Shown piece by piece: positions 47,032 to 57,600 of a stretch of DNA of 64,000 nucleotides; position 1 is the stretch's first letter; the number at the start of each line of letters is the position of its first letter. The notes below the pieces were generated by a model. The model was given only the letters and a program-made list of their open reading frames with translations. It searched no databases and was not told where the DNA came from. Position numbers and translations under genes: made by a program. Source of the DNA: Cohnella sp. GbtcB17 (GTDB lineage: Bacteria; Bacillota; Bacilli; Paenibacillales; Paenibacillaceae); contig NZ_JAGXJW010000004.1 in assembly GCF_019091135.1 (NCBI RefSeq), forward strand, positions 124,001-188,000. Reading direction: 5' to 3'.

Positions 47032-48891
47032 TCAGACCGCCTCCTCTCCAAGCCTGTCGTGCAGCGGGAGCTTGATTCTTACCGTCGTGAAGGCGCCCGC
47101 CTTGCCGCTTATTTTGATTCCAAATGCCGGGCCGAAATGCAGCCGGATGCGCGCATGCACGTTTCGAATGCCAAGCCCGTTTCCTTGGCTGCCTGCGACA
47201 GTCGCTTCGTCCGTTACGGTCCGAGGCGTGCCGGCCGCCTCGGACGACGATAAAGCGAACCAGCCGTTCAGCCGCGATATTTCTTCTTCGGACATGCCCG
47301 AACCGTTATCGTAAATATAGATGAGCCAGTGATCGTCCGCCGGCTTGGCTGTAATGCGCAGCTCGCCGCCGATCGTCTTGTTCGCCAGTCCGTGCTGGAT
47401 CGCGTTCTCGACGAGCGGCTGAAGCGTCAATCTTGGCACGGGCTTTTCCCACAGCGCGTCGTCGATCTCGAAAACGGTAGAGAACCGTCCGGCAAAGCGG
47501 ATATCGTGAAGATAAATGTATTTCCGGATGTGATCGATCTCTTCGCGCAGGGTGACGGCGCTGCTGCCCTGATGCAGGCTGTACCGGAAAATGCCCGACA
47601 GGTTCTGCACCATCGCGGAAGCGCGTTCATAATCGTGGCGGTCGATGACCGACTTGGTCGCATACAGCGTGTTGTACAAGAAATGAGGATTGATCTGCGA
47701 CTGCAGCGCATTGAGCTCCGCCTGGTTGCGAAGCAGGTTCGCTTCATACTTCTGAACGATCAGCGATTCGATATTCCCGACCATGGTGTTGAACGCCTGG
47801 CTGATGCGGGCCAGCTCGTCGTTGCCCTTGACGGGAACCCGCGTGGAGAAGTTCCCCATCTCCAATTGCTTGAACGAGGGCATGAGCCGGCGAAGCGGCT
47901 TGACGATCAAAAAGGAGACGACGATGGAGATGAGCAGCACGATTCCCGAGACGACGATCAGCATGAGGGCCGTTATGCTCCGGAGAAAGCCGCTTTTCTT
48001 CTGCAGCTCGGACATCGGGAGCAGGGACACGACCTGAAATCCGTACTGGGACGGCGCGCTGGCGATGACAAGCATACTCTGTCCGCCGATGTCGGTCTTG
48101 ACCTGGCCGCGGCTTAGCCCCTTGGCGACGGACAGCAGTTTGTCGCTCTCCTTTTCCCCCCATTGGACATTGCTGTAGATGAGCTTGCCCGTTCGGCTGA
48201 TGATGGCGGTCTGCTCGCCCTCCTGCAAATTAATATTGGCGATGTCGCCGAAGAACTGCTCGGTGTTCTGATCGACAAGCAAGACGCCGGCCGGTCCGTC
48301 CGCATTGTAATCGGCGATGGACTGCGCGACCGAGATGACGACGGGCTTGGGGGCGCTGACGGGATTAAAAAGAAAATCGTTCGTGTGCGGATCGAGAAAA
48401 TGGGGCGCGCCGTTAAGCGCCATCGTCTCCTTGAACCAGGGCTCGTCCAGCACGGAGCCGGCGACGGAGTTGCGGCCCTGAACGTTAATGGCGTACTTGA
48501 TTTCGCCGTGCGTGTCGATCAGGGTAATGCCGTTCAGTTTGTCGTTCATCTGAATAAGGGCGAGAAAATAGCGGTCGAGTCGCTCCTTGTAGTCGAAGTA
48601 GGCATCGCTCGTGTCGCCTGGCCCGGAGCCGAGCATATAGGTAATTTCTTTGCTGATCAAAAAGAGGGAGGCCGATTGCTTCTGCAGGATCAGCACGTTT
48701 TCGTCGATGTTGCGCATGATCTGGTCGGAGATGGCCGCTTTATTGCGGATATAGTTGTTCTCTACGTTGCGCGCGGACAGGGTGTAGGAGACGGCGCCGT
48801 AAAGGAAGACGGGCACCGATATCGCGAGCAGGTAGATCACGAACAGCCGATACGCGATTGAGTTGTTTGCCGGAAAGCGCCATTTACGCAT
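47032..48891 (-). CDS. YesM-family sensor histidine kinase
   Basis: 619 aa. Membrane segments at about 13-35 and 303-330 flank a dCache-like extracellular sensor (residues about 36-300, with LDEPWFKETM and GVLLVDQNTE motifs). HAMP follows, then QSQINPHFLYN with His403 as phospho-acceptor, QPLVENAIQHG N-box and YDNGSGM G-box. The start MRKWRFPAN at 48891 follows GGAGTGGAG; the frame is open 57 bp further. It forms an operon with the regulator at 45303-47030 and is divergent from the importer-4 genes. Confidence 0.9.
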   Translation of the reverse strand: MRKWRFPANNSIAYRLFVIYLLAISVPVFLYGAVSYTLSARNVENNYIRNKAAISDQIMRNIDENVLILQKQSASLFLISKEITYMLGSGPGDTSDAYFDYKERLDRYFLALIQMNDKLNGITLIDTHGEIKYAINVQGRNSVAGSVLDEPWFKETMALNGAPHFLDPHTNDFLFNPVSAPKPVVISVAQSIADYNADGPAGVLLVDQNTEQFFGDIANINLQEGEQTAIISRTGKLIYSNVQWGEKESDKLLSVAKGLSRGQVKTDIGGQSMLVIASAPSQYGFQVVSLLPMSELQKKSGFLRSITALMLIVVSGIVLLISIVVSFLIVKPLRRLMPSFKQLEMGNFSTRVPVKGNDELARISQAFNTMVGNIESLIVQKYEANLLRNQAELNALQSQINPHFLYNTLYATKSVIDRHDYERASAMVQNLSGIFRYSLHQGSSAVTLREEIDHIRKYIYLHDIRFAGRFSTVFEIDDALWEKPVPRLTLQPLVENAIQHGLANKTIGGELRITAKPADDHWLIYIYDNGSGMSEEEISRLNGWFALSSSEAAGTPRTVTDEATVAGSQGNGLGIRNVHARIRLHFGPAFGIKISGKAGAFTTVRIKLPLHDRLGEEAV

Positions 48892-48968
48892 CGAGCTCCA
48901 CTCCAGGTTGTTAGTAGGCCTTAAGTTGTTCCTATCATAGCATGGCACCGGAGCGCGTTCTATGGGAT

Positions 48969-49035
48969 GATCAAGAAATTACACCTGATGTCAAGATGTT
49001 GATTCTATTCGATGCCGCGGCGTCCGGCTTACAAT
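48969..49035 (+). promoter_or_regulatory. Candidate YesN-type operator and promoter of importer 4
   Basis: GATCA-N5-TTACACCT at 48969-48986 repeats the block at 20263-20280. TTACACCT begins 51 bp before the -10 candidate TACAAT (49030-49035), the same distance as at importer 2. No good -35 is present. Placement and conservation suggest binding of a phosphorylated AraC-type regulator. Confidence 0.58.
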
Positions 49036-49086
49036 GAGCATGCGGGACGATGCCGCATGGTCTGTTCATCATAGGAGGGGTTCTCA

Positions 49087-50493
49087 ATGAATAACGTACG
49101 GACACGAAAAAAAGTACAGACATTGATTCCGGCCAGTATCCTTGCGCTCGGCTTGCTCTCGGCATGCGGATCGAACTCGGATGCGGGAGGAAATGGATCC
49201 GTTGCAAGCCCAAATACGGCGTCCGCGAGTCCGGCAAGCGGCGAAGCGACGGCCAGCAGCGCGCCGACCGGAAGCGACGCGTCGGCGCAGGATACCGAAG
49301 CGTTTACGATCAGCGTGGCGAGCTGGAACCTCGGAGACGAGCCGCTGGGCATCGTGAAGGCTTATCGCGAAGCGTTCGAGAAGGCCTACAAAGTCAAATA
49401 TCCGAACGCCACGATCGAATACAAGAATACCCCGGGCGAAGCCTACTTCGATCTGCTCAAAGCGCAAATGGCTTCGGCGTCGGCGGCCGACGTCGTCCAG
49501 TTCCAGAGCGCGCAGTTGCCGCTGTTCGCGAAGGCGGGCTATATCGCCGACCTGTCGGACATGCCGTTCGTGGCGAATATCGACGGCGCGCCCAAAACGC
49601 AAAGCTCTTACGGCGGCAAAGTGTACGCAGCGCCGTTCGACCTGAACAGCAACGGCGTCTGGTACAACCGCAAGCTGTTCGAGGACAACGGCATCCAGGT
49701 GCCGAAGACGTGGGACGAGCTGGTGCAGACGGCGGAGACGCTGAAAAGCAAGGGGATTACGCCTTTTGCCGGCGGCTTCAAGGACGCCTGGGTGGCGAGC
49801 ATGACCGTCAGCGTATTCCTGCCTAACGAGTACGGCAGCGATACGTTCGAGAAGGACGTTTACAACGGCACCAAGAAGCTGAACGGTCCGGAAATTCAGG
49901 CCGCATTCGGCAAGCTCCAGCAGTTCGTGGACAAAGGTTATTTCGGAAGCAACGCGCTCAGCAACGGATGGGATCTGCAGCGCAAGGATTTCGAGGACGG
50001 CAAAGCGGCCATGATTATCCACGGTCCGTACATCGGCGGTCTCGTCAACAGCGAGATGAAAGACAGCGGCGGCATGGAAACCGGATTTTTCGCCCTGCCG
50101 AGCGACAAAGGCGAGCCGCTGCTCAGCGTATCCGTCGGCGTATTGACGGGCGTCAATGCGCATACGAAAAACCTGCAGCGGGCCAAGGACCTGGTGACGG
50201 CGATGCACGATCCGGATGCCATCGTCATTCGCGACAAGGATGCGGGCGTATTCCCGGCCATCAAAGGAATCGACATCGATTACAAAGAAGTGGGCAACAA
50301 GGATTTCCTGAGCGTGCTCGGCTCCACCAAGAGCATGATTCAGGGGCAGTTCATGCCGGCGTCCGTCGGCGACGTCTATGCCAAGCTGTTCACCAAGATG
50401 CTGGCCGGCAAAGCGTTCAGCCCGTCCTGGCTTGACGAAGCCGACAGCGCCTTCGTTCGCGACAAGGGGCTCGTGGCCGCTCCCGAGCAGTAA
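49087..50493 (+). CDS. Sugar-binding lipoprotein of ABC importer 4
   Basis: 468 aa family-1 solute-binding protein. Signal peptide with lipobox LLSAC (Cys27), a long Ala/Ser/Gly/Thr tether, then the binding fold (VPKTWDELVQTAETLKSKGI, PFAGGFKDAWV). ATAGGAGGGG precedes the ATG. It is the first gene of the importer-4 operon, divergent from the kinase at 47032-48891. Confidence 0.9.
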   Translation: MNNVRTRKKVQTLIPASILALGLLSACGSNSDAGGNGSVASPNTASASPASGEATASSAPTGSDASAQDTEAFTISVASWNLGDEPLGIVKAYREAFEKAYKVKYPNATIEYKNTPGEAYFDLLKAQMASASAADVVQFQSAQLPLFAKAGYIADLSDMPFVANIDGAPKTQSSYGGKVYAAPFDLNSNGVWYNRKLFEDNGIQVPKTWDELVQTAETLKSKGITPFAGGFKDAWVASMTVSVFLPNEYGSDTFEKDVYNGTKKLNGPEIQAAFGKLQQFVDKGYFGSNALSNGWDLQRKDFEDGKAAMIIHGPYIGGLVNSEMKDSGGMETGFFALPSDKGEPLLSVSVGVLTGVNAHTKNLQRAKDLVTAMHDPDAIVIRDKDAGVFPAIKGIDIDYKEVGNKDFLSVLGSTKSMIQGQFMPASVGDVYAKLFTKMLAGKAFSPSWLDEADSAFVRDKGLVAAPEQ

Positions 50494-50528
50494 GTTTTAT
50501 CATGGACAGCAACTGGCCGCAAGGCCGG

Positions 50529-50569
50529 GAAGGGATGCCGCGGATCGAGCTTCGCCGCCGTATCCCTTC
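50529..50569 (+). terminator. Intercistronic hairpin after binding protein
   Basis: GAAGGGAT (50529-50536) pairs with ATCCCTTC (50562-50569), and the inner GC-rich arms extend the stem. A pyrimidine-rich TTCTTTCC follows. It lies between the binding-protein and first permease genes, as in the other importers. Confidence 0.55.
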
Positions 50570-50604
50570 TTCTTTCCAACGAACAACCGAAAGCAGGGAA
50601 GCGT

Positions 50605-51483
50605 ATGAAATCGGGTTTTAGAAATGCATGGGTCGAACTCTCTTTTGCGGCGCCCGCATTGATTTTTTTTCTTATCATCGTCGTCTGGCCGTTCGTCAGT
50701 TCGTTCTATTACGCCTTGACGCAGTGGGACGGATTTTCCAAGCCGGTCTTTATCGGTTTCGACAACTTCGTCAACTTGTTCAAGGAACCCGGCTTTCGGA
50801 TTGCGCTTCGCAATACGCTGCTTTTTGCGCTGGCCGGCCTTTTCCTGAGCAACGCGCTGAGCCTTGCGCTCGCGCTGGCGCTGAACAGGGCGGGTCGCTC
50901 GCAGACGGTGCTGCGCACGATCTTTTATTTGCCGGGCGTCGTCAGCTTCGTCACGATGTCGATCGTCTGGACGATGATCTACCACAATGACGGCGCGCTG
51001 AACCAGCTGCTGCGGTCGATCGGACTCGGTTCGGCGGGGCGGGAGTGGCTCGGCACGTACGACTCGGTTATGCCCGCCCTGATCGTCATTATGGTGTGGG
51101 GCGGCGTCGGCTTTGGCGTCATCGTCTTTCTCGCAGGCCTCAGCTCGATTCCGGCCGAGCTTTACGAGGCGGCCAATCTGGACGGCGCAGGCCCGGTATC
51201 CGTTTTTCGCTACATCACCTTCCCGCTGCTCATGCCGTCGATCACGGTCGTGACTTTCCTTGGGCTGACGACGACGCTGCGGATGTTCGATCTGCCTTTT
51301 ATCATGACGAACGGCGGTCCGGGCGACGCCTCGAACACAATCTCCCTGATCATTTACAAGCATGCGTTCAGCTATAGCAATTACGGGTACGCGACGGCCG
51401 GGGGCATCATTCTCTTTCTGTTCGTCGGCGTCGTATCGCTGCTTCAGCTCAGGCTGACGAGAAGCAAGGAGGTGCAGATCTAA
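50605..51483 (+). CDS. ABC sugar permease, first subunit (importer 4)
   Basis: 292 aa, six predicted membrane helices. EAA loop YEAANLDGAGPVSV followed by FPLL, plus TNGGPGDAS. The ATG follows CAGGGAAG. The stop is one base before the next permease start, so translation is probably coupled. Confidence 0.9.
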   Translation: MKSGFRNAWVELSFAAPALIFFLIIVVWPFVSSFYYALTQWDGFSKPVFIGFDNFVNLFKEPGFRIALRNTLLFALAGLFLSNALSLALALALNRAGRSQTVLRTIFYLPGVVSFVTMSIVWTMIYHNDGALNQLLRSIGLGSAGREWLGTYDSVMPALIVIMVWGGVGFGVIVFLAGLSSIPAELYEAANLDGAGPVSVFRYITFPLLMPSITVVTFLGLTTTLRMFDLPFIMTNGGPGDASNTISLIIYKHAFSYSNYGYATAGGIILFLFVGVVSLLQLRLTRSKEVQI

Positions 51484-51484
51484 G

Positions 51485-52384
51485 ATGAGCGCGCTTCAGA
51501 CTTCGGCCCGGGCCAAACGGCAGGTCGATCGCGTCAATCGCGTACCGGCGCGAGCGGCCGCATCGCGGTCGTCGCTTCACGTCGCGTCCCAGGCCGCCAC
51601 ATGGCTCATGGGTGCGCTGTTCCTTGCTCCTTTTCTGCTGTTCTTCCTGAATACGTTCAAGGATAAAGCGCATATTTTCGACGCCTTTTACATGCCGGAT
51701 CTCACGGATCTGAGCAATTACAAAACGATGCTGCGGAATACGGACTTCTTCGCTTCATTGTCGCTCACGGTCGTCATCTGCGCCGTTACCCTCTTTTTTA
51801 TCGTCCTGTTCTCTTCAATGGCCGGCTACATCATCAGCCGCTCCGAGCGGAGGTGGATCAAGTGGATGTATGCGCTGTTCGCTGCCGGCCAAATCATTCC
51901 CGCCCAGTCGAGCATGCTGCCGCTCTACAAGCTCGGGGTGGCGACGCATCTGATCAACACGCCCGTTTTTCTGATCATCATCTACGTGGCGGGGGGCACG
52001 GCCTTTGCATCGCTGTTCTTCGCGGCCTTCACGAGGACGATTCCGCAAGCGCTGGAAGAATCGGCCTTCATCGACGGCTGCGGGCGATACCAGACATTTT
52101 TCCGCATCATCCTGCCGCTTCTCAGGCCGGCGACGGCCACGATCGTCACGACGACCGTGTACTGGTACTGGAACGATTTTCAGGGGCCGCTAATCTATTT
52201 GAATGCCGGTGACGTAGCGCCGCTTATGATGTCCGTCTACAAGTTCATGGGCGCCAACGCGACGGTGGATTGGGGACCGGTGTACGCGCTTTGCTTCCTG
52301 TCCGCCATACCGATGATCTTGTTCTTCTTGTTTACGCAAAGGTATTTGCTGAAGGGCCTGGTCGTTGGCTCGGTAAAAGGCTAG
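51485..52384 (+). CDS. ABC sugar permease, second subunit (importer 4)
   Basis: 299 aa with an Arg/Ala-rich N-terminal extension of about 40 residues before the first membrane helix, longer than in the other second-position permeases here. EAA loop EESAFIDGCGRYQT followed by LPLLRP; C-terminus GLVVGSVKG. AAGGAGG lies in the tail of the preceding gene. The GH106-like gene follows directly. Confidence 0.9.
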   Translation: MSALQTSARAKRQVDRVNRVPARAAASRSSLHVASQAATWLMGALFLAPFLLFFLNTFKDKAHIFDAFYMPDLTDLSNYKTMLRNTDFFASLSLTVVICAVTLFFIVLFSSMAGYIISRSERRWIKWMYALFAAGQIIPAQSSMLPLYKLGVATHLINTPVFLIIIYVAGGTAFASLFFAAFTRTIPQALEESAFIDGCGRYQTFFRIILPLLRPATATIVTTTVYWYWNDFQGPLIYLNAGDVAPLMMSVYKFMGANATVDWGPVYALCFLSAIPMILFFLFTQRYLLKGLVVGSVKG

Positions 52385-52421
52385 CTTGCGCTTGCAGGCG
52401 AACGAGGAGGATGGCGAGACG

Positions 52422-54563
52422 ATGAACGACGCGAACAACGGTGAAGGAAGCGCGTTCGAAACGCCGCCGCTGCGATATCGCCCCTATCAGATCGTCCACG
52501 ATTGGGGGCCCGATCCGGGAGAGAAGCTGGATCGCCTGGCTTCGCTCGGGATCGGCGGCATCGTGACGAACGTCCCTTGGGACGATCGCTATCTGCAGAA
52601 TGAGAGCGCATTCCGAGAGCTCGCTGCACATATGGAAGCGGTAAGGGAAATGGGACTCGGCATCTGGCTGTACGACGAAAAAGGCTATCCCAGCGGCTCG
52701 GCGGACGGCCTCGCGCTGTCGGACCATCCGGAGCTGCAGGCGCGGGGGTTGTACCGGATTTCTGTGCGCGGCAGCGGAATCGCACCAGTGGTCGTATCGG
52801 TGCCGGATGACGGCATTCGCTTCTATTCGGCATCGCTGCATTCGTTAGAGGAAGCGGCGAGCGGCGGCACTGGGGCGAAATGCGCGGAAACGGCGCCGGA
52901 CGGGTTGACGGTGCGAACCGAGGGCATCGAAGGCGAATGGGTGCTGCACGCTTACGTGGAGAAATACTTGTACGAAGGCACCCACGCCGAGCGGAACGGC
53001 TGGTCACCGCGGCGTTATCCCAATCTGTTGGACAGCCGGGCGGTTCGGCGGTTTATCGAGACGACGTACGAACCGTATGCGGTCCATATCGGCCAGGGAC
53101 GAATCGGCGAAGCGGTGTCCGCCTTTTTTACCGACGAGCCGAGCCTGATGGCCGCCTATCAAAATACGGAAGAAACGTACGCGCGCGCCGTCGTGCCGTG
53201 GACGGAGGCGCTGCCCGGCCGATTTGAGCGGGAGCACGGCTACGCGCTCGCGCCTTGCCTGCATGCGCTGTTCGAAGGCGACGGCGTAGCGGAGAGAACC
53301 GTTCGCGTGCAGTTTTACCGCACCGTCTCCAGCTTGCTTGCCGAGAGTTACTTCCGTCAGCTTGCCGACTGGTGCAGGACGAGGGGCATCCACTTTTCGG
53401 GACATGCGTTGCTGGAAGAGAGCATGGTGTATCACACTGCTTATTACGGCAGCCTCATGCGCGTGCTGCGGGAGATGCCGTTTCCCGGCGTCGACATGCT
53501 GACGACAAGGCCCCGACGCTATGTCGACGATCCGTTCGGCTATCTGCTTGCCCCGAAGTTCGTCAGTTCCGCTGCGCGGGCCGCCGGACGACGGGATGTG
53601 ATGGCCGAGATCTGCCCGGTTCATTTTGATCCGTCCGGCGCGTTTACATATGACGGCGATGCGTCGCTAAGCGACATGACGGGAACCGCCAATCTGCTGT
53701 ATATGGGCGGCGTGACGCACATCAACTCCTATTACAACGCTCTGGAAATGGGAGAGGAGCAATACCGGCGCTACTGCGCGCATGTCGGCAGGCTCGGCGT
53801 CATGCTGGAGGGCGCGGCGCATCTGCCCGATGTCGGCGTCTACTACGGTATCGAGACTTATCAGGCCGACTATAAGCCGATTCGCCAAGCGGTGCGCCAT
53901 CAGTCTGGGTCGATGTGGGACCGCCACGAATCGCTGCTAGCGACGGCGCGCGGACTCTTGTCGGCGGGGCTGGATTTTAATTTCCTCGACGATCGGGCGA
54001 TTACCGATGCCGAGCTCAAAGGCGGTGCGCTCGAAGTCGGCGGCATTGCTTATCGCGTGGTGTTGATGCAGAACGTGGAGGTCATCCCGCTCGCCGTGCT
54101 GGAGAAGCTGCAGCGCTTCGAAGCCTCCGGCGGACGGATCGTCTGGTCCGGAGCGTTGCCGGCTAGCGGCATTTACGCCGACGAGCATGCCGAAGTTGTC
54201 CGGCGGATGCGAGCGTGCGAGCTTGTGCCGGGAGAAGAAGCCACAGTAAGGATACGGGCCGCCTGCTCCGAATCGATAGCTCAGCCTGCGCTTCGGATCG
54301 CGGGTGTCGACGGCGGCGAGCGGCTGTTCATGAGCCGTTACCGCAAGAACGGCGAGGAATTGCTCATGCTGCTCCATGCCGGCGACGGCATGGCGGAAGC
54401 GGTGCTGGACGCAGGGGCAGGGGGAGTTTCGTCCGCCGTGGTTTATAATCCCGAGACAGGAAGCCGAGCACATGTGAAGCTGCCTTTCCGGCTGCGGTTG
54501 AAGCCATACGGCTGCCTGTTCTTGCAGACGATGAGTGAAGGGGATCGTCATGCAGATGACTGA
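52422..54563 (+). CDS. GH106-like glycoside hydrolase-family protein
   Basis: 713 aa, no signal peptide. The segment GLGIWLYDEKGYPSGSADG (about residues 79-97) is the GH106/rhamnosidase-like barrel signature, followed by HFSGHALLEES and INSYYNALEMGEEQY motifs of the same superfamily. It is shorter than secreted GH106 enzymes and seems to lack their C-terminal modules. Start: ATG 52422 follows GAGGAGG; in-frame TTG at 52386 is an alternative. It is co-transcribed with importer 4 and probably trims the imported oligosaccharide. Specificity is unproven. Confidence 0.65.
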   Translation: MNDANNGEGSAFETPPLRYRPYQIVHDWGPDPGEKLDRLASLGIGGIVTNVPWDDRYLQNESAFRELAAHMEAVREMGLGIWLYDEKGYPSGSADGLALSDHPELQARGLYRISVRGSGIAPVVVSVPDDGIRFYSASLHSLEEAASGGTGAKCAETAPDGLTVRTEGIEGEWVLHAYVEKYLYEGTHAERNGWSPRRYPNLLDSRAVRRFIETTYEPYAVHIGQGRIGEAVSAFFTDEPSLMAAYQNTEETYARAVVPWTEALPGRFEREHGYALAPCLHALFEGDGVAERTVRVQFYRTVSSLLAESYFRQLADWCRTRGIHFSGHALLEESMVYHTAYYGSLMRVLREMPFPGVDMLTTRPRRYVDDPFGYLLAPKFVSSAARAAGRRDVMAEICPVHFDPSGAFTYDGDASLSDMTGTANLLYMGGVTHINSYYNALEMGEEQYRRYCAHVGRLGVMLEGAAHLPDVGVYYGIETYQADYKPIRQAVRHQSGSMWDRHESLLATARGLLSAGLDFNFLDDRAITDAELKGGALEVGGIAYRVVLMQNVEVIPLAVLEKLQRFEASGGRIVWSGALPASGIYADEHAEVVRRMRACELVPGEEATVRIRAACSESIAQPALRIAGVDGGERLFMSRYRKNGEELLMLLHAGDGMAEAVLDAGAGGVSSAVVYNPETGSRAHVKLPFRLRLKPYGCLFLQTMSEGDRHADD

Positions 54564-54586
54564 TTTCTCCTTTCTACAAGTCGATT

Positions 54587-54600
54587 TGAAAGCGAATTCA
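54587..54600 (+). promoter_or_regulatory. cre-like site
   Basis: TGAAAGCGAATTCA matches the cre consensus at 13 of 14 positions and lies 24 bp before the ATG of the large beta-helix protein. It suggests that this gene has catabolite control separate from the importer-4 operon. Confidence 0.5.
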
Positions 54601-54623
54601 TTTCAAGAAGGGGACGACTATCT

Positions 54624-57600
54624 ATGAAATATGCGCGTTTGAGGCCGTGTCTATTGATACTCTTTGCTGTCCTGCTAGTCATGCAGCTTATCGGTTTTGT
54701 GTTCTCGCCGGCGGTCGTACATGCGGCAGATGCGGCCGTATACTACGTCAGCCAGTCGGAAGGGGACGACACCGCTGACGGACTGTCGGAGGCGACCGCC
54801 TGGAAGACGTTGACGCATGTGTCGCAGAAGACATTTCAGCCCGGAGACCGCATTCTGCTCAAGGCTGGCGACCGATGGACGGGAGAGACGCTGACCCTGC
54901 GCGGCAGCGGTACGCCGGACCTGCCCATCGAGCTGTCGTCCTACGGGACGGGGGACAAGCCGCTTATTTCTCCTCAACTGATGGATGCGGCCGCCATCAC
55001 GCTCCATAACGAGGAAGGCTGGCGCATCGACGGCATCGCGATGGAGAAGGCGATGACGGGCATCAACGCGGAATTCGACGGCGTGTACGACAAGCGGTCG
55101 CTCACGTTCGAGAATCTCGACATCCGCGATCTCGACGATACGTTTAACAGCAAGCCGAATTTGTACAACCACTTTTCCACGGGGATCGCCCTGAAGGGGA
55201 ACGGCAACGCGTCGACGTACCATCTGCGCGGACTTACGATGAAGTCGATCGTCTTCGACAACGTGAATACGCCGCTCTTCCAGGGGGCCATTTCCCAATA
55301 TACGAACACGGCCGGGTTCGGTACGAACGCCAGGTTCAAGGACGTGACGATCGACGGTTTGACCGCGACGAACGCCAAGCAGTGGGGCTTCAACTTCCTG
55401 TTCATGGTGGATGCGTCCATCACGAATATCAGCGCTGAAAATGTGGGCGTGCTGGGCGGCACGCATGACGGCGTCAATCCTTACGGCATCGGCGGTATCG
55501 TCGTCGCCAACTCGAAAAACGTCGTGTTTGACGGGGTTGAGCTTCGCAACATCGGCAAAGGCTCGCAGGGATACGACGGCGTCGGCTTCGATTTTGAAGG
55601 CGGTACGGACGCATCCAATGTCACGCTGCGCAACGCCGTCATAGACGGCATCGACGGCGCCGGCATCATGATCTTCGACAACGGCGGCGTGGGCGGCACC
55701 GACGGCGCTCATGTCGATGGCGCGATCGTTCGCAACTTCGGCAGAAGCCCCGGGAACTCCAGCGGCGGCCTCAAGTTTTTCCCGAACACCCGATCAACAG
55801 GCACGATCCAGAACGTGACCGTCGATCGGGGAGACGCGCAGGTTCCGTTCCTGGAAGGGAGCGCCGACGGGTTCACGCTGACGAACATGACCTATGTGCC
55901 CGATGCGCTCAAAGCCGAGTTCGTCGAGCTCGACACGGCGACCTCCGGCGATTGGCGCAGCCGGTTCGGACGGGAAGGTTACAAGCTCGAAAAGCTGGAA
56001 GCGAAGCTTCCTGCCTATGTCGTGCTGAACGAGACTAGCGGCGCGAGCCCCGTCGTCCTGCAGGAGGCGACCTCCGATCGCAGAGCGCTCACCAATGCGC
56101 AAGGCACGTTAAGGTCGGCAGCCGCCCTGGTCACGCCGGAAAAGGGAGGTACGCTCGCCTACGATCTCGATCTGAAAGACGGCTTGACGCACCGGATCGC
56201 CTTCTACATGGCGGACTGGAATCGCGAAGGCATGAAGCAGTCGGTGACGGTCGAGGACGAAGCGGGACAGGTGCTCATCGAACCGCGTACAATCGAAAAT
56301 TTCGGAGACGGCGTTTATTACGTATTCGATGCGGCGGGCCATGTCGTCGTCAAGGTGACCGGGGCTGCGGACAGCAAGGCGACCGTGAGCGGGCTGTTTT
56401 TCGGCAGCGCGAAGGCAACGCCGATCATGACGGTCGGCAAGGCGACGGCGAAGCCCGACATCGACGGGGAGATCGGCGCCGCGGAGTGGACGGCTGCCGA
56501 ACCGATCGACATGAGCGACGAGACGCAGGTCGCGCATGGGGACGGCGCGCTGATCGGCGCAACAGAAACGGACCTGACCGGCACCGTCCGGTTGATGTGG
56601 GATTCCTTCGGGCTTTATTTGGCGGGAACGGTTCGGGACAACGAGTATTTTAATCCTTACGGCCAGGGAGACCCGCTGAACAACAACGATGTCATCCAGT
56701 TGACCGTCGACCCGATGAACCGCAAAACGTCCGGTACAGCGGACGCATACATTTTCGACTTCGTGCCGACGTCGGGCACCAGTCAAAGCGGACCGGCCGC
56801 TTGGTACGAGCATTGGAAATGGGGCGGCGCCGATTACCGGGCAGGCGTGAAGGTCGCGGGGAAAAAGACGACGGACGGCTACGCGCTCGAAGCGTTCCTG
56901 CCGTGGAGCGCGCTCCGCAAAAACGGGGAGTCGTTTACGCCGGGTCCGAATATGAAGCTCGGCCTGGGTGTAATGATCGGCGACTTCCGCGCGAACGGCC
57001 AGCTAAAGGGCATTTTGACGAACTTCGGCCAAGGCGAGAATACGATCGGCGACGCCTCCTCGTACCGGACGGCGCTGCTGACCGAACACGCTACGGCCAG
57101 CGCGAACGTGTCGCAAGGCAAGCCGGTCATCGCTTCCAGCAACAACGTGCCCAGCTCCGATCCGGCGATGGCGGTGGACGGCGACGATGCGACGGCCTGG
57201 GTAGCGGCGAACGGCGATCTGCCTCAATCGCTCCGGGTGGATCTCGGCCGGTCTTATCGGTTAAGCAGGATCGAGCAGCTGTATCTCACGAACGACCCTT
57301 GGAAGTACACGCTCGAGGGCTCGAACGACGGGACGGACTGGACGATGCTCGCCGATCGGTCGGACAATGCGGTGCAAGGCCCTTCTTTTGCGGACGACGT
57401 GGCGGGCAGCTACCGGCATGTGCGCGTCAACATGATCGCGGGCTGGGGCAACTGGGCGACGATGAAGGAGTTTAAAGTGCTGACGGACGAATCCCTTCTC
57501 ATCTCCGCCGCGTATGCGATCGACGAATCGGCGCGTACGATAGCAGGCGTACGGTACGGAGAATCGGTCGATACGTTCCTGAGCCGGCTTGCCTCCGTTA

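Noticed and set aside
49084..50208. 374-codon minus-strand reading frame opposite the importer-4 binding protein
   Set aside because: Antisense shadow; no domain features, and the + strand has a lipobox and a strong ribosome binding site.
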